Position numbers and translations under genes: made by a program. The notes below the pieces were generated by a model. It worked only from the letters and a program-made list of their open reading frames with translations. It searched no databases and had not been told where the DNA came from. From Anaeramoeba flamelloides (taxonomy: Eukaryota > Metamonada > Anaeramoebidae): DNA of 64,000 nucleotides. Below, piece by piece: positions 34,789-46,109 of this stretch. The stretch is from positions 9,672,001 through 9,736,000 of the forward strand of contig JANTQA010000047.1 in NCBI GenBank assembly GCA_027625915.1, given 5' to 3'. How positions within the stretch are numbered: the stretch's first letter is position 1; each line of letters starts with the position of its first letter.

Positions 34789-36810
34789 ATGTTTAAATAT
34801 AAACTCTTTGAAAATTTAATTAATAGCAAAGAATTAGCAAATGTCGAATTTCTGGTTGGAAAGCAGCGCAAGAAACTGTATGCACACAAATTAATCTTGT
34901 CGATGCGATCACAATTTTTAAAACAGATCCTGTACCCTTGTGGATGGGAACAGTCAAATGTTCAGATAGTTCAGATTACGCTTTCTGATATCACCTTTGA
35001 ATCCTTCGAAGTCATTCTGAATTACTTGTACACAAACAAGATTGCGTTACACTTTGATTTCTTTTGGGACGTCTTATTGTGCGCGGAAAAGTTCCAGTTG
35101 CCAAAGCTCCATCAGGTGTGCTTGAAATGGTTCCAAAACGAGGTAAACGAAACCAATTTTATATGCCATTTTAGGGAATCGTACCAAATGAAAAACAAAG
35201 ACACACTAAATATCATGCTGGTTTATTTTGAAAATAATTTTTCAACAGTCATCCAAAGCAAGAAATTTTTTAACGAACTGGATTTAGAGATGTTTACCGT
35301 GTTTGTCAAAAAAATTAATCAAATGAACAGCCCCTCGCAGATGAAAAAAATCATTTGGATGAGGTTTATTGAATTTATCATCTGCTATTTTTATCAAACA
35401 AAATCCCAACAGTGGGGTCTGAAAGAAATTGTGGGGGCGATCAAAGATTTGCTTGATCAGTCCAAGATCGTCGTTAATCAACATTTGCAGTTGGTAGATA
35501 CTGAATTGGAACAATTGATTAGTCGCGATTTTCTTCATGCTCAGAATTATTCAGTATGTGTACATAATGATCTGGATGTAAATGAGAAGGTCAACGAGGG
35601 TAAGGGTAAGGGCGAGGGCGAGGGTGAGTGTGAGTGCAAAAATGAGACGACTAGCAACAAAGATCTATTTTTCAAATTTGCAATCGAGGAGAAAAAAAAG
35701 CAAATCCAGAATTCCTTAAAATCAAAGGACGAAAAAAACAGTTTGTCCTTGATTTCAGACATCAATTTACAAAAAAGGTTTGGAACACCAAGCAAAGCCA
35801 AGCTTTTTACAATCAGAAAAAAAAAGAAAAAAAAAAAAGCACAACAAAACAACAAAAGAATCCGATCAACATGCGCAATTATCGATAACAAACGCAAGAG
35901 TAATAAGAACCAACAACACCATCACCACGAACAACAAAAGGCTGGGCTGTTAGGAGATCCCTTTTCGTACCAGGACTTGATGTCCTCTTTGAAGCAAAAC
36001 AGCCAACTAAGGCAACCCCTTTTCCCTAATCTGCCGATAAATGATCAAATGTTAAAAGTTTTATTAATCTCGACAGATCAGCTGGAAAGCCATTTGGGAG
36101 ATGTGAAAAAATCTATTCAGGTGAAGGGCAACATAAGCTGTGTCCACACCCTCTACGCGTGTGCCTCAACACCTAGCTATGAACATCTCAAGAAATATGA
36201 TTCTGTCTTTTTGTTCTCCTCAATTAACGCCTTCCAGAATGCCAAAAAGCTCGGCGATTCCCTCGCCAAGTATGTGGACAATGGTGGCGGTCTCGTTATG
36301 TCCACCTACCGCTGCTTATTTGAGAGACCCAAAAAGTACAAGGGCGCAGAACTGAAGGGCAGAATCGTGTCAAAGGGATATTTGCCCATTAAAAAGGGCG
36401 TTTTAAAGGATAAACGATCCTCCCTCAGCGAGATCCTGATCAAGAACCACCCAATGATGAATGATATCAAGAAATTTGACGGCGGGATGCTCTCTTACAG
36501 GATCCAATTCAATAAAAACCATTTGAAAAACAATAGCAACTTTGTTTCAAACAGAGAGCTGAACAACTTGAAAAACCTGAAAAAAAGCTATTCAATTATC
36601 GTCGCCAAATGGTCAGACGGAAACCCACTCATTTTTTACAACTATTCCCCCAACAAGAAGGGCAAAATCGTCTATCTCAATTTTTGGCCAATCTCAGGTG
36701 AGGTTTATGGGTACAAAGGCAAATATAACTACTGGCAAAACAAATATGATGGGCGCAAAATAATTGCAAATGCAATACATTTTTCTGCACTTCAGGAAGA
36801 AGTATTTTAA
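34789..36810 (+). CDS. BTB-BACK protein fused to a Rossmann/amidotransferase-like domain
   Basis: An open frame of 673 residues starts at ATG 34789; an upstream GTG could add two. Residues of about 15-112 form a BTB/POZ domain (NVEFLVGKQRKKLYAHK; LILSMRSQFLKQIL; FEVILNYLYTNKI), followed by a helical BACK-like segment to about 245. BTB domains dimerise and often recruit Cullin-3. A variable linker (about 265-385) carries a GKGKGEGEGE repeat, a lysine run, and H- and Q-rich tracts. The last 270 residues begin MLKVLLISTDQLESHLGD and include YDSVFLFSSINAF and AKYVDNGGGLVMSTYRC. This reads as a Rossmann-like class I glutamine-amidotransferase/ThuA-type fold of unknown catalytic state; I see no clear catalytic cysteine triad. 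The gene is intronless, with markedly higher G+C in its last third. The fusion suggests a cytoplasmic adaptor, but the substrate is unknown. Confidence 0.8.
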   Translation: MFKYKLFENLINSKELANVEFLVGKQRKKLYAHKLILSMRSQFLKQILYPCGWEQSNVQIVQITLSDITFESFEVILNYLYTNKIALHFDFFWDVLLCAEKFQLPKLHQVCLKWFQNEVNETNFICHFRESYQMKNKDTLNIMLVYFENNFSTVIQSKKFFNELDLEMFTVFVKKINQMNSPSQMKKIIWMRFIEFIICYFYQTKSQQWGLKEIVGAIKDLLDQSKIVVNQHLQLVDTELEQLISRDFLHAQNYSVCVHNDLDVNEKVNEGKGKGEGEGECECKNETTSNKDLFFKFAIEEKKKQIQNSLKSKDEKNSLSLISDINLQKRFGTPSKAKLFTIRKKKKKKKAQQNNKRIRSTCAIIDNKRKSNKNQQHHHHEQQKAGLLGDPFSYQDLMSSLKQNSQLRQPLFPNLPINDQMLKVLLISTDQLESHLGDVKKSIQVKGNISCVHTLYACASTPSYEHLKKYDSVFLFSSINAFQNAKKLGDSLAKYVDNGGGLVMSTYRCLFERPKKYKGAELKGRIVSKGYLPIKKGVLKDKRSSLSEILIKNHPMMNDIKKFDGGMLSYRIQFNKNHLKNNSNFVSNRELNNLKNLKKSYSIIVAKWSDGNPLIFYNYSPNKKGKIVYLNFWPISGEVYGYKGKYNYWQNKYDGRKIIANAIHFSALQEEVF

Positions 36811-39800
36811 CTGAAGGATTGTTTTTTTTTTTTTTTGTTTTTTTTAATTTTTAATTTTTTTTTATGTAATTTTACAAATTATAGAATTTAATTGTTTTTA
36901 GTTAAATAATTTTGCAGTTAGTATATTCAAAATTACCTTTTTTAATTTTATAAAAATATATAATATTTTTGATTTTTTTTTTTTTTTTTGGATTTTATTC
37001 TGGAAGAACTCTCTCAAAAAATAATCATCTAAAAGTTATTTTTTGTAAAAAAAGGAGTTTCTAAAAATTTTAATTTTTTTTTGAAAAATTTGAGTTAAAA
37101 CAATCTTGGGGTATTTTTTATTGGAGCTAAACTGCCAGTACACACGTATAAAAATGATTACTTAATTTTTGATGTTTTTTTGATGAAATTGTGATTTTTT
37201 TCATTAAAGCTGATACTTTTTGGGTATGTACATAACGGACAAGAAACTTTTTCATATATACACTATTTTAGTTACCATTCTATTCTATCACAATCGAAAG
37301 AAAGATGTTTGGATTAGAAACATCAAATGAAAATTGAAAATACTTTTTCCAAAATCAAACAGCACCAAAAAAATTCAATTCTTGACAAAATAGAATAGAA
37401 TGGGACTTAAAATATTGGATATATTTCCAAGTTTCCTGAACCATTGGCCGTATATCAGAAAAGTATCATAGTTAATGAAAAAATCACAATTTTATCAAAA
37501 AAAGAGGAAAAATTAAGAATCAATTTTTGCACTGGTATCTTTGGCATTTATTATCAAATAAATATTTTCTTTTTCTTCTTTTTAATTCTCGAATTTAGTT
37601 GTTTTATTCTTTCAAAGTTTTTAGACTTGACTTTACCTATCATTACGTTTTTTTCATATACACTTTTAAAATAAAAGCAACAGAACCATTTCGATCAACG
37701 CTTATTTTGTATTTTATAAATTTTCAAAGATTCGAACTTTTGAAATATAAATGTGAGTACATTTAAGATTATTTAACTTTTTTTCAAAATTGCTTTTATT
37801 TCGAGTTGTCGACAAAACCTAAATAATATTCAATACATTTACCGAAAAGGACCTTACAGATAAATACCGTTAAGAGCATTTAAATTTATGACTTGGATAT
37901 TGTTATTTGGTTAAGAGAAATACAAAATTCAAAATGAAATTAAAAAGTGTTCCCTTTTATTCTTCAAAGTCAGGTATTTGTTTTTTTTTTTTTTTTTCGA
38001 CTTGTCAAAAAAAAAACTCTCTTGTCAAATTTTATTTATGAATATTGTAACTTTTACAAAATCGTTTTTTTGACTTGAATATGAAAAAAATTACCATTTT
38101 AGGTGAAAGAACAACACAAGTTTACTTTACCCGATCAAACCCAAGTTCGATTTACATTATTTCTTTAATCCTTTTCTCAATCAAATAAAATATTATTTGG
38201 TGTGGAAATTCAACAAACCAAAATAAAGTTGACCAGGAAGGCAATTTATGGACAATTGTTTTGTTCAGTAAAGTTGTAAGAATCAAAAAAATTATTTTTT
38301 GATTAGAACAGAATAAAATCAACAAATTATCAAAAATAAAGTGAAATATTTTCCAACTAGATAAAAAAGACAGTTAATTATTCCATTACTTTCTTGAAAT
38401 TATAACGAAGTAGATTTCCGAGAGAAAGAAATTAGGTTGTTTCTGTTTTTATGTTAAAGTTGAACAAAATTAAATGGAAAAAAATTTCTTACAAGTTACC
38501 TTTATTTTTTAAAAATATAGTTTAAATAAATAATTGTAATTTGAATTCTTAATGCTTTGAAAATTATTTTTGGTTGCGTCTACATGGTATTTTTTTTGTT
38601 GACGAGAAGAATTCTTGATTAACTGAATAATTAAAATTTTAGAAAAGAATTAAAGTTCTAATTTTTTTACAATATAAGACTTTTTATTCTTATTTAATAA
38701 AAAATTAAATTTGGAAGTGACTACAAAAGGGACAACTATTCACTTAGCCCACCCACTTACAAATAGTACTCTTGGTTGAATAATAAAGAGACCAAAAATT
38801 TTCTTTTTTCAAAAAAAAAAAAAATTCGAATAACAATTCCTTAAAGTTGTGAATCTCAAAAGTGAACCAAAAGAGAAAAACCACACTTTTTTTTATCAGT
38901 TAAAGACTTTATTTATCAAAAGATATTGTTATATAATTTTTTTTTTAAAATAAGAATGAATTTATTTGGGAGATCTATTTTTTAACAAATATTAATCTAA
39001 AGTTTATCTTTTATAGAAAAATAAGAATGATTTTTGAGACAGTATAGATTTTGTTCAAAATCTTCACACACCATTCGATACAGATCAATTCGGAAAAACG
39101 AGTAAGAATTTTTGACAAAAATTTTTTTCGACATTCTTACGATCTTTTTGCTTTTTACTTGGTTATAGAATTTTAAATTAATATGTATGGGTATTTTTAT
39201 TTTTCAAGAAAACGGCAATTTGTTTCCACAATCACAAAGTGAATTGTTAAATTAAAAAGATTCAAGTTTTTCTGAATTTGCTTTCTGGAAAATGTCCAGA
39301 TGTCGTCGAATTTTCTTCCTTTTGTTGTCTCTTTTTTTTCCCAATAACAATATACCCTATGTTGTTGTATGGAAGTTGGTTATTGTTGGTTTGTCTTTTT
39401 AGGTAACAAGAGAAATAGGGATGACTCAATTCTTAATAAAAAAAAACTTTTAAACTTTGAAAAGTGATTTTCAAAATTAAACTGTTTGAGCTTTCTAATT
39501 GTTTTGATTTTTGCTTTTTAAAAACCCTGAATAAGTCTTAAGAAATATAGACGAGTTGTGTCAAGAAAGTTCAAATTAATTGATTTGTATTATCACCTTT
39601 TTCTGATTAAAATTTCAATCAAGTTTTTTTTTTTTTTTATTTTTTTTTTTTTTTTCTGATCTACATTTATTAAATAGTTATCAGTGAAAACTAAAACCAA
39701 TAAACAATTAACAACTGGCCTCTTTTTGATATAATTTTGAAGTTTTTAAAACTGAAAATATCTTAAAGTGCGAGAATTGAATTAATTATTATTCTTACAA

Positions 39801-40261
39801 CTCAAAATAAAAAGAATTTGGTTTGTACATCTCCCAATAAACTAGATTCCATTTCAAATCAATTACCATTACAAAAATAACACATGAAGACCAAGCAAAT
39901 CAGTGTAAGACTTTAAAAATCTTTTTTTTTTTTTAACAAGAAAGTAGTATCCTGAAAAGATCTAAGGAACTAATAATAAAGAACGAGAAAATATAGTGTT
40001 GGTTTCTTAAAGTTCTGGGACGTAAAGTTTGTTAAATAGAACGTGTTTTAATGATCTTTTTTTTGCTTAAAAAAATTTATATGTAGTCAAAATCAATAAG
40101 GATTATTATTTTTTTTTTTTGTGAGAATAGAGTTTATTTTTATAAAGTATTCTAATAATTGGATTTATAAAGTCTTTTATTAGAAAAAATAAACTTTAAA
40201 TTGAACTTGAATATTGGTAGACCGTTATTTAGTAAATTAACTTTTTTAAAAAATTCTGATA
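36811..40261. other. gene-poor stretch
   Basis: No convincing gene is seen. A coding-like patch at 38102-38270 is open on both strands (plus: VKEQHKFTLPDQTQVRFTL and, after a stop, NKILFGVEIQQTKIKLTRK; minus: NKTIVHKLPSWSTLFWFVE), and I cannot resolve it. Poly-T tracts follow the BTB stop and probably include its 3' end signals. Confidence 0.35.
37137..37230. repeat. short fold-back relative of family D
   Basis: The left arm TACACACGTATAAAAATGAT and the right arm, inverted, TACATACCCAAAAAGTATCA meet in an A/T-rich palindrome. The ends resemble TACATACGCAAAAAGTGATG of the element at 27689-28093. It is about 95 bp and non-coding. Confidence 0.5.
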
Positions 40262-40458
40262 CAGTCAGTTTCACTTTTAATGAACAAACTTTCAACGAAA
40301 TTTAAGGAACAAAAAAATCTCAAATTAAGGCACAAAATTTGTAATTTTTTTTTTTACAATTTATTTTACTAGAATCTGAATTTTGTGCCTAAATTTGGGA
40401 TTTTTTTTTGTGACTTTAATTTTGTTGAAAATTTGTTCCTTAAAAGTGGAACTGACTG
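40262..40458. mobile_element. MITE family A, copy 4 (197 bp, TA-flanked)
   Basis: The ends CAGTCAGTTTCACTTTTAAT and, inverted, CAGTCAGTTCCACTTTTAAG lie between TA dinucleotides. The loop region is inverted relative to copies 1-3 (the ATTCTAGTAAAAT motif reads on the other strand). The element can therefore be found in either orientation. Confidence 0.87.
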
Positions 40459-41269
40459 TATAACTTTCAAAAAACTTCAATACCAAAAAAATTTTTAGTA
40501 CAATTTACTTTTTATCTTTGTGAGAATACCTTTTTTCGAAAGATATTTGAGAATATAAAAGACACAAGAAAATATAAAATATAAAGACTGTGATACAATA
40601 CACAAGAACTTCAAAATCTGAAAAAAAAAGTACATTTTTTTAAAATAATCGCAAATAGATCTCCTCAAAACAACAATTATTCCAAAAAACTTACTCAACA
40701 AGATTAAAATGTTTTCAACCCCCCCCCCAAAAAAAAAAAAAAAAAAAAAAAAAAAAACAAAAAGATGTGTTATTATAAAGACTAGAAAAATTCAAATTTT
40801 AATTGATTTGAAAACCCAAAGAAAAAAAAAAAAAAGAATTTTTATTGGAAAGACTATAAAAATTCGCATCTCAAAGCCAACCTCAACTCAAAAAATTTGT
40901 AAAGAATAAAGACATTTTTGATTTTCCACAATAAAATAATAAATTTGATAACAATAACAAAATAATTACAAAAAAAAAATACGGAGGAAGTTGGTAAATC
41001 ACGAAATAGAATAATAGAGTTCTGTTTAACCCCTTTATAATTACAAAAGGAATATTCTTCAAGATATTCCCCAATTTAAATCAAAATTTCATTTTATGTC
41101 AATTATTTTATGGAAAAATTAATAAAAAAAAAATACCTAAATTGGAACACCCTTATAAAGAAAAATAAAAATGAAATTTGAAAAACAACCGCTGTTTTCT
41201 ATCTTGAAAATGAATATCATACCTAATATTCTCAATAAACAACTCTAACCCGAAAAGATCACATTTCCC
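40459..41269. other. gene-free stretch with C9/A22 tract
   Basis: Nothing supportable is seen. A run of C followed by a long A run at about 40722-40758 generates a spurious K-rich frame. Confidence 0.45.
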
Positions 41270-41612
41270 ATGATTTTTGACTTTGGGTTATTTGATTACT
41301 TAGATTATCTTGGAGTTCATAATAATCCTTACAAAGGAATTGCCATTGTCTCTTTGTTTTCTTGCCATATTTCATGGTTTTTTTTTCTTGAATTGAAGTT
41401 ATGCAGACTCCTTTGAAGAAAATATGAATCAATATGATTTTTTGACCGAATCACTGTTGCTAAATACTCAAAACACTTGGTACACTTTTATATTGACAAT
41501 TTGTTTGTTTGCTCATTTCTTTCAAAAAATAACTTTGCTTTCAAGACAAACTGAGAAGGAGGTTATATTGGAAGTGTTTTGTGGAATTTTTCATTTGGTT
41601 GATCTTTCATAG
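41270..41612 (+). CDS. possible small two-exon gene, unrecognised
   Basis: From ATG 41270 the plus strand reads MIFDFGLFDYLDYLGVHN, then NPYKGIAIVS, before drifting into hydrophobic text and a stop at 41414. A second open segment begins near 41395 (YADSFEENMNQYDFLTES), contains one hydrophobic helix (WYTFILTICLFAHFFQ), and ends VILEVFCGIFHLVDLS at TAG 41612. A short intron could join them (donor near TT|GTTTTC, acceptor GAATTGAAG or ATGCAG). The composition is clearly richer than the surroundings. The family and the exact splice are unknown. Confidence 0.33.
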
Positions 41613-42042
41613 AATTTAATTTTGAAAAACAAATAGTTAATTATTTTGAAAAAATCAAATTAATCAGTAGATAAAAAAGGATCTATCTTTGTTTAAAAAA
41701 TTAGGATTTTGGAGACTTTAATCCGAGTCAAAATAATTAATAAGTACTTCTTATCAAATGTGCATTTGTTTAAAAATAACAAATAACAGTTTATCACAAA
41801 TTTTCAATTTTCTTCATTTTTACCTGTTATGTGAAAATTGATAACAATCTAAACTTAACTCACAAGCCAGATCTAAAGAAAAGAAACTTCTCAACAATGC
41901 TAAAGGTTTTCATTTTTTACTTTAAAAGAATTTTTCTCAAAAATTTGATTTTTGTCAACCTTTTTTTTCATTTTTAGAACAAGAAGATCAGGATTATGAA
42001 AAATAATTCATTTTTTGGTTAATTAGATTCAACTCTTCCCAC

Positions 42043-42123
42043 CCTACCGTAAAATCCATGATAAATAGAAAACCCATTTTCTATCTCATAGTGTCCTTTT
42101 TATGACAGGATTTTATGGCAAGG
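42043..42123. repeat. small hairpin element
   Basis: CCTACCGTAAAATCCATGAT followed by AAATAGAAAA pairs with the downstream TTTTCTAT...ATGACAGGATTTTATGG. The left end resembles the left end of the element at 9045. It is probably a remnant of the same family. Confidence 0.4.
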
Positions 42124-43746
42124 TGATATCCTATTACAGACCCTGAAATTGTATAATAAACTATATTTCAGAATAAATGTACCAATTTTTATTTATTTTT
42201 TTTTTTTACCTTTTTTTATTTAATTTTTAGATGAAAAACAAATAATTCTAGTATATAGAACTGAATATTAAAATAGTATTTTTTTAATTATAATGGAGAA
42301 CTCCAATTTATCAAGATATTTATTTTCAAAATTTAATTGTTAATGGGCCAATGATTTTGAAAAATAGTTAAACACAAAAATTTCTCATAAATAAAAATAT
42401 TCAAATTTAAATTTTTTCACTCCAAATTTTCTGAATGATCAATAATTTTGAAAATTTTTCAGGTTTTTGGTGGATATTTAATTTCTAAACACTGAAAAAT
42501 CAAAAGGCAAAATGAGATTATTTCAAAGAAATTATGTAATTGGATCTCGTATCTTTGGTAGCTTTGTTTTGGATTTTTGAATTTATTTCGTCAGAAACAA
42601 CAAGATCTTTTTCTCTAGTCTTTTGAATAAGAAATTTTTTAAAATAACCAATGTCAAAACATCAAATAATATGATAGAGTAAAAAAGATAATTTTTTTTT
42701 TTTATTTAACAAAGATAAAAAATTAATTTCTATGTCTTTCAAATTTAATGGTAGGTTTGGAACGGCTATATTACCTGATTAAAAATTATGTGAGATTTGT
42801 AAACGAGCAAGCTATTTCAAAAATACACTACACATTAAATTTTAAATAACAAATATAGTCTTTAAGGGATAATTGCCACAATATATTCTTCTACAATTAA
42901 AAAAGATTACCATCCTATATAAAAATTTTCAAAAGGAAAAAAATTATCAAATTGATTTTATTTGTTAAACAGTAGTAAAAGCTCTCCTTTTTCAATATTT
43001 TTTTTTAGAGATTTTTTCCTTTGGTATAAAAAAAAAACTAAGACTAAAAATGATATGGGTTATTAGAATGAAAAATACTATTGAAATAACACATTTAACC
43101 AAAATTTAAGCATGTTTAATTTACCAAATTGTAGATTTAATATGGAATAATTGAAAAAAAGTTACTTTTTTTAAATTTTTTGTTGCTCTGATTTTTCTCT
43201 TCATGAGTATATTAGATGTAAGATTTTCATAATATACATAAATTCAGTTTGAGGAATTTCAGTTTGAGTAATTTCATTTCCTTGTAACTTTATTGACGAG
43301 TGTAAAATAAGCGAAAAATAAAATAGAAAAATATACCAAAAATTTTCCTTTTCTTGTCCATAAAACTATTTTTCATATAAAACCAATTTTTTACCGAAAG
43401 GTTAAAATAAAGTAATGAGTCCTTAAACAATCTTCTTGAAACTCTCCATGAAATTGAAGTTACGAGAATCAAAATAAGATGTTATACTTATCAAAGGTTT
43501 GAATGGATATTGGGATTCTAATGAGATTTTTAAAAAATTCTGGTGAGTTTGTTGATTTTTTGCAAATGTTCTCCATTAAATTTTCTCAACAAATAAGCCC
43601 CTCGTTTTTTTCATTTCTCACTATTTTTTCACAATACCAAACCTCGAAAAGGGATCCTAAAATTTATAAGTATTAAAAAGATGAATATTCGGTTGTCTGT
43701 TCTTATATGAATTTTTTAATTCTTGTGAACATTTGGTTCAATACCA
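42124..43746. other. gene-free stretch upstream of MYG1
   Basis: I see no supportable gene. The last 100 bp are the probable promoter of the MYG1 gene. A minus-strand frame at 43290-43472 is not convincing. Confidence 0.45.
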
Positions 43747-44844
43747 ATGATTAATTCAAAAGACAGCAATCCAAAACCATTTTTTCCAATTGTTTTTGTT
43801 TGTGAATTTTGGAAAACAAAGATGACAAAAATCTATACCCATTCTGGGAAATTTCATCTTGACGAATGCTTAGCGTGCTCTATGCTTAAATATTTGCCCG
43901 AGTTTGAAGACCATGAAATTGTTCGAACTGACGATGTCCAAGATCCACAAGAAGGTGATGTGCAGGTTGACATTGGGGGTGAATATGATCACTCCAGGCT
44001 GTGCTATGATCACCACCAAAAAGGGTTTGAAGAAACGTATGATGAAAAAAGCGAGATCAAGCTAAGCTCTGCGGGCTTAATCTACCGACACTACGGTGCA
44101 AGCGTGCTAAGGCTAATCCTAGTCAATGGGAACTGCAAGGTGAACGAAAGGTATTTGCAGATAATCACAAAGAAGATCTATTTTAGCTTTATCAGGGGTA
44201 TCGATGGCCAGGACAACATGATCCCCAAATACACCCCAAGTGTTGTTCCAAACTATTGCTCGGTGAATTGTTTGTGTTCAAGAATTGATCGCTTAAACCC
44301 AAGCTGGCTCGAAACAGAAGTCGATCCAGATTCGAGGTTCGAAGAGGCAATGCAATTAGCCTTTTCAGAGTTCTCTGGCCAAGTTCTTTCGCTATGGAAG
44401 AATTGGATCTTAGCGTTAGACCTCGTACACCGAAACGTTGAAGAGAGCCTCAAAAAAAACAGAAAAAGTGAAATTCTGTTGCTCTCCCAGCCATGCCCCT
44501 TTATTCAGCACCTCTTTGACGAAGAATGGAAAAGAGAGATCTGTGGGCAATTCAAATATGTGGTTTTTGAATCGTCATACAGATCGGATTGGATCATACG
44601 CGCGGTGCCAATACAGAAACTCCAGAAAAGTAATCGGGTTCCCTTCCCAGAGGCATGGAGAGGGCTGCGGTTGGAAGATCTGCAAAAAGTTACAAGCATC
44701 AAAGAAAGCTTGTTCGTGCACAAAACTGGCTTTATGGCAACAGCAGCAAACCAAAGGTCTGCAATCAAGATGGCAAAAAAATCTTTATTAATCTTTAAGC
44801 AATCAGAAGACAATGAAAATAGTCAAGAAATACAGAAATACTGA
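43747..44844 (+). CDS. MYG1: MYG1 / UPF0160 family RNA exonuclease
   Basis: MYG1 proteins are 3'-5' RNA exonucleases of the DHH-like fold that act on nuclear and mitochondrial RNA precursors. The 365-residue frame starts at ATG 43747. A second ATG at 43822 (MTKIYTHSGKFHLDE) fits the family start exactly, so the first 25 residues may be an optional leader, possibly for organelle targeting. Diagnostic motifs occur in order: THSGKFHLDECLACSML, RTDDVQD, VDIGGEYDHS, CYDHHQKGF, a GIDGQDN segment, and near the carboxyl end PEAWRGLRLEDLQ and VHKTGFMATAANQRSAIKMA. The length matches the family. The gene is intronless and its coding part is much richer in G+C than its flanks. The histidine and aspartate metal-ligand positions appear intact. 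Confidence 0.93.
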   Translation: MINSKDSNPKPFFPIVFVCEFWKTKMTKIYTHSGKFHLDECLACSMLKYLPEFEDHEIVRTDDVQDPQEGDVQVDIGGEYDHSRLCYDHHQKGFEETYDEKSEIKLSSAGLIYRHYGASVLRLILVNGNCKVNERYLQIITKKIYFSFIRGIDGQDNMIPKYTPSVVPNYCSVNCLCSRIDRLNPSWLETEVDPDSRFEEAMQLAFSEFSGQVLSLWKNWILALDLVHRNVEESLKKNRKSEILLLSQPCPFIQHLFDEEWKREICGQFKYVVFESSYRSDWIIRAVPIQKLQKSNRVPFPEAWRGLRLEDLQKVTSIKESLFVHKTGFMATAANQRSAIKMAKKSLLIFKQSEDNENSQEIQKY

Positions 44845-44917
44845 TTCAAGATTGGAAATCGTTTGCTTCAACAATTAAAATCTCTGAAGAAAAAGGATTC
44901 TGGTATTTGAAATCCAA

Positions 44918-44950
44918 CACTACACTACACTACACTACACTACACTACAA
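44918..44950. repeat. (ACTAC)n microsatellite
   Basis: Six to seven exact copies of a 5-bp unit (ACTAC/TACAC) lie 75 bp after the MYG1 stop, presumably in its 3' UTR. The unit is unrelated to the A/T-only microsatellites found elsewhere in the window. Confidence 0.85.
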
Positions 44951-45617
44951 GGAAAATTTTTTCAAAAAAAAATCTCTAAATTTTGTATTTTTCAAATACA
45001 CTCATATAATAAACATTATTATACATAACAATTTTCAATGAGGTTTACAACTTTAATAGATATTAATAGGAATTGAAAAAAAAATGAAATTTTTCAGTAA
45101 TATTTTTTTCATTTTTAATTGTAAAATTTTTGAATTTTTTAATTGACTTAGTAGAGAGATAATTTTCAAGTATTTTTTTAATAGTCTAAAAAGAAACATA
45201 TTTTTCAATTTGAAAATAGCACAAAATATTTCAATCAAAAGATATTGCTCAATTAAATTGAAAATCTGATTTTTTATCTGTTTTTTGGAATATTTTTTAT
45301 CATTTTTTTTTTTTCCATGTTTGAGTTTTTTATATACGTTCCCGGTTTTTTTCTGCAAATTGCTTTAACATTTATTCTTTTTTCAATCTTAATGTTCAAT
45401 CAAAAATTAATTCATTTCAACTTTTTCCAATATAAAAATACCCTGAAAATAGGTGTTTTTTTCAAAAGTCGGTATTTTTGAAAAGGGGGGTATTCAGATT
45501 TTCAAGAGTTTAATAGCTATCCTTTTTTTATTACATAAAATTATGATAACTTTGATATAATAATTTATAAAAGAAGTATAACTTAAATCCATTGTATAGT
45601 TTTGGCTAACTTTAATT

Positions 45618-45874
45618 TTTGGTATTTAAATTTTCCTTGTAGTGAAATGGGATAAATTTTCACTTCCTTTTCATATTCCTTTTTCAATTTAAAATTCCTT
45701 TTCGTTTGTGGACCTCTTTGTTTCACCCAAAGAACACACCAATGTTACAATAAAAAAATAATAAGGGATTAAACAGATAAATAGAGATCACAAATTTCGC
45801 GCTATTTCTTTGAGATCGTTCTTGGTAAAAGAAAAATAGTGAAACAATTTTCCCATTTATTCTTCAAATAACAG
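45618..45874. repeat. MITE family C, longer diverged copy
   Basis: The right end, read inverted, is CTGTTATTTGAAGAATAAAT next to TA. The left end has GAAATGGGATAAATTTTCAC. The internal part matches family C text in inverted orientation (GATCTCTATTTATCTGTTTA). It is about 257 bp and carries extra internal sequence compared with the 170-bp copies. Confidence 0.55.
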
Positions 45875-45875
45875 T

Positions 45876-46109
45876 ATGAAATTTCCTATGGACAGTTTTC
45901 AGAAGAAAGTGTCCGATTTACCAATTCTAAAATTTCTGAGCTATTGCTGGTTTGTTTTTTTTATCATATTTTGGTTGTCTCATTTTATTGAAAATAATTA
46001 TCCCAAGATAGTTTTAAGAAATATATTTTGCAAACACTTTTTAATTGTTTTTTCAAGTATTTTATTGTCAACGAGTTGGTGTAGTGGCTGTGGTTGTGAA
46101 GGAGTTTGA
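45876..46109 (+). CDS. possible small membrane protein, unrecognised
   Basis: A 77-residue frame from ATG 45876 begins directly at the end of a family C MITE (MKFPMDSFQKKVSDLPI). It has two hydrophobic stretches and a Cys-rich end (SWCSGCGCEGV). The region is richer in G+C than its surroundings. The opposite strand is also open over its second half. It could be one exon or a chance frame. Confidence 0.25.
   Translation: MKFPMDSFQKKVSDLPILKFLSYCWFVFFIIFWLSHFIENNYPKIVLRNIFCKHFLIVFSSILLSTSWCSGCGCEGV

Noticed and set aside
35284-36355. ORFs within the BTB gene on other frames
   Set aside because: They are shadows of the long BTB frame, which has clear domain motifs.
45053-45358. 101-residue K/I/L-rich minus-strand ORF next to MYG1
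   Set aside because: It starts with a non-ATG codon, has the base composition of the A/T-rich background and shows no domain; the nearby ATG is in another frame.
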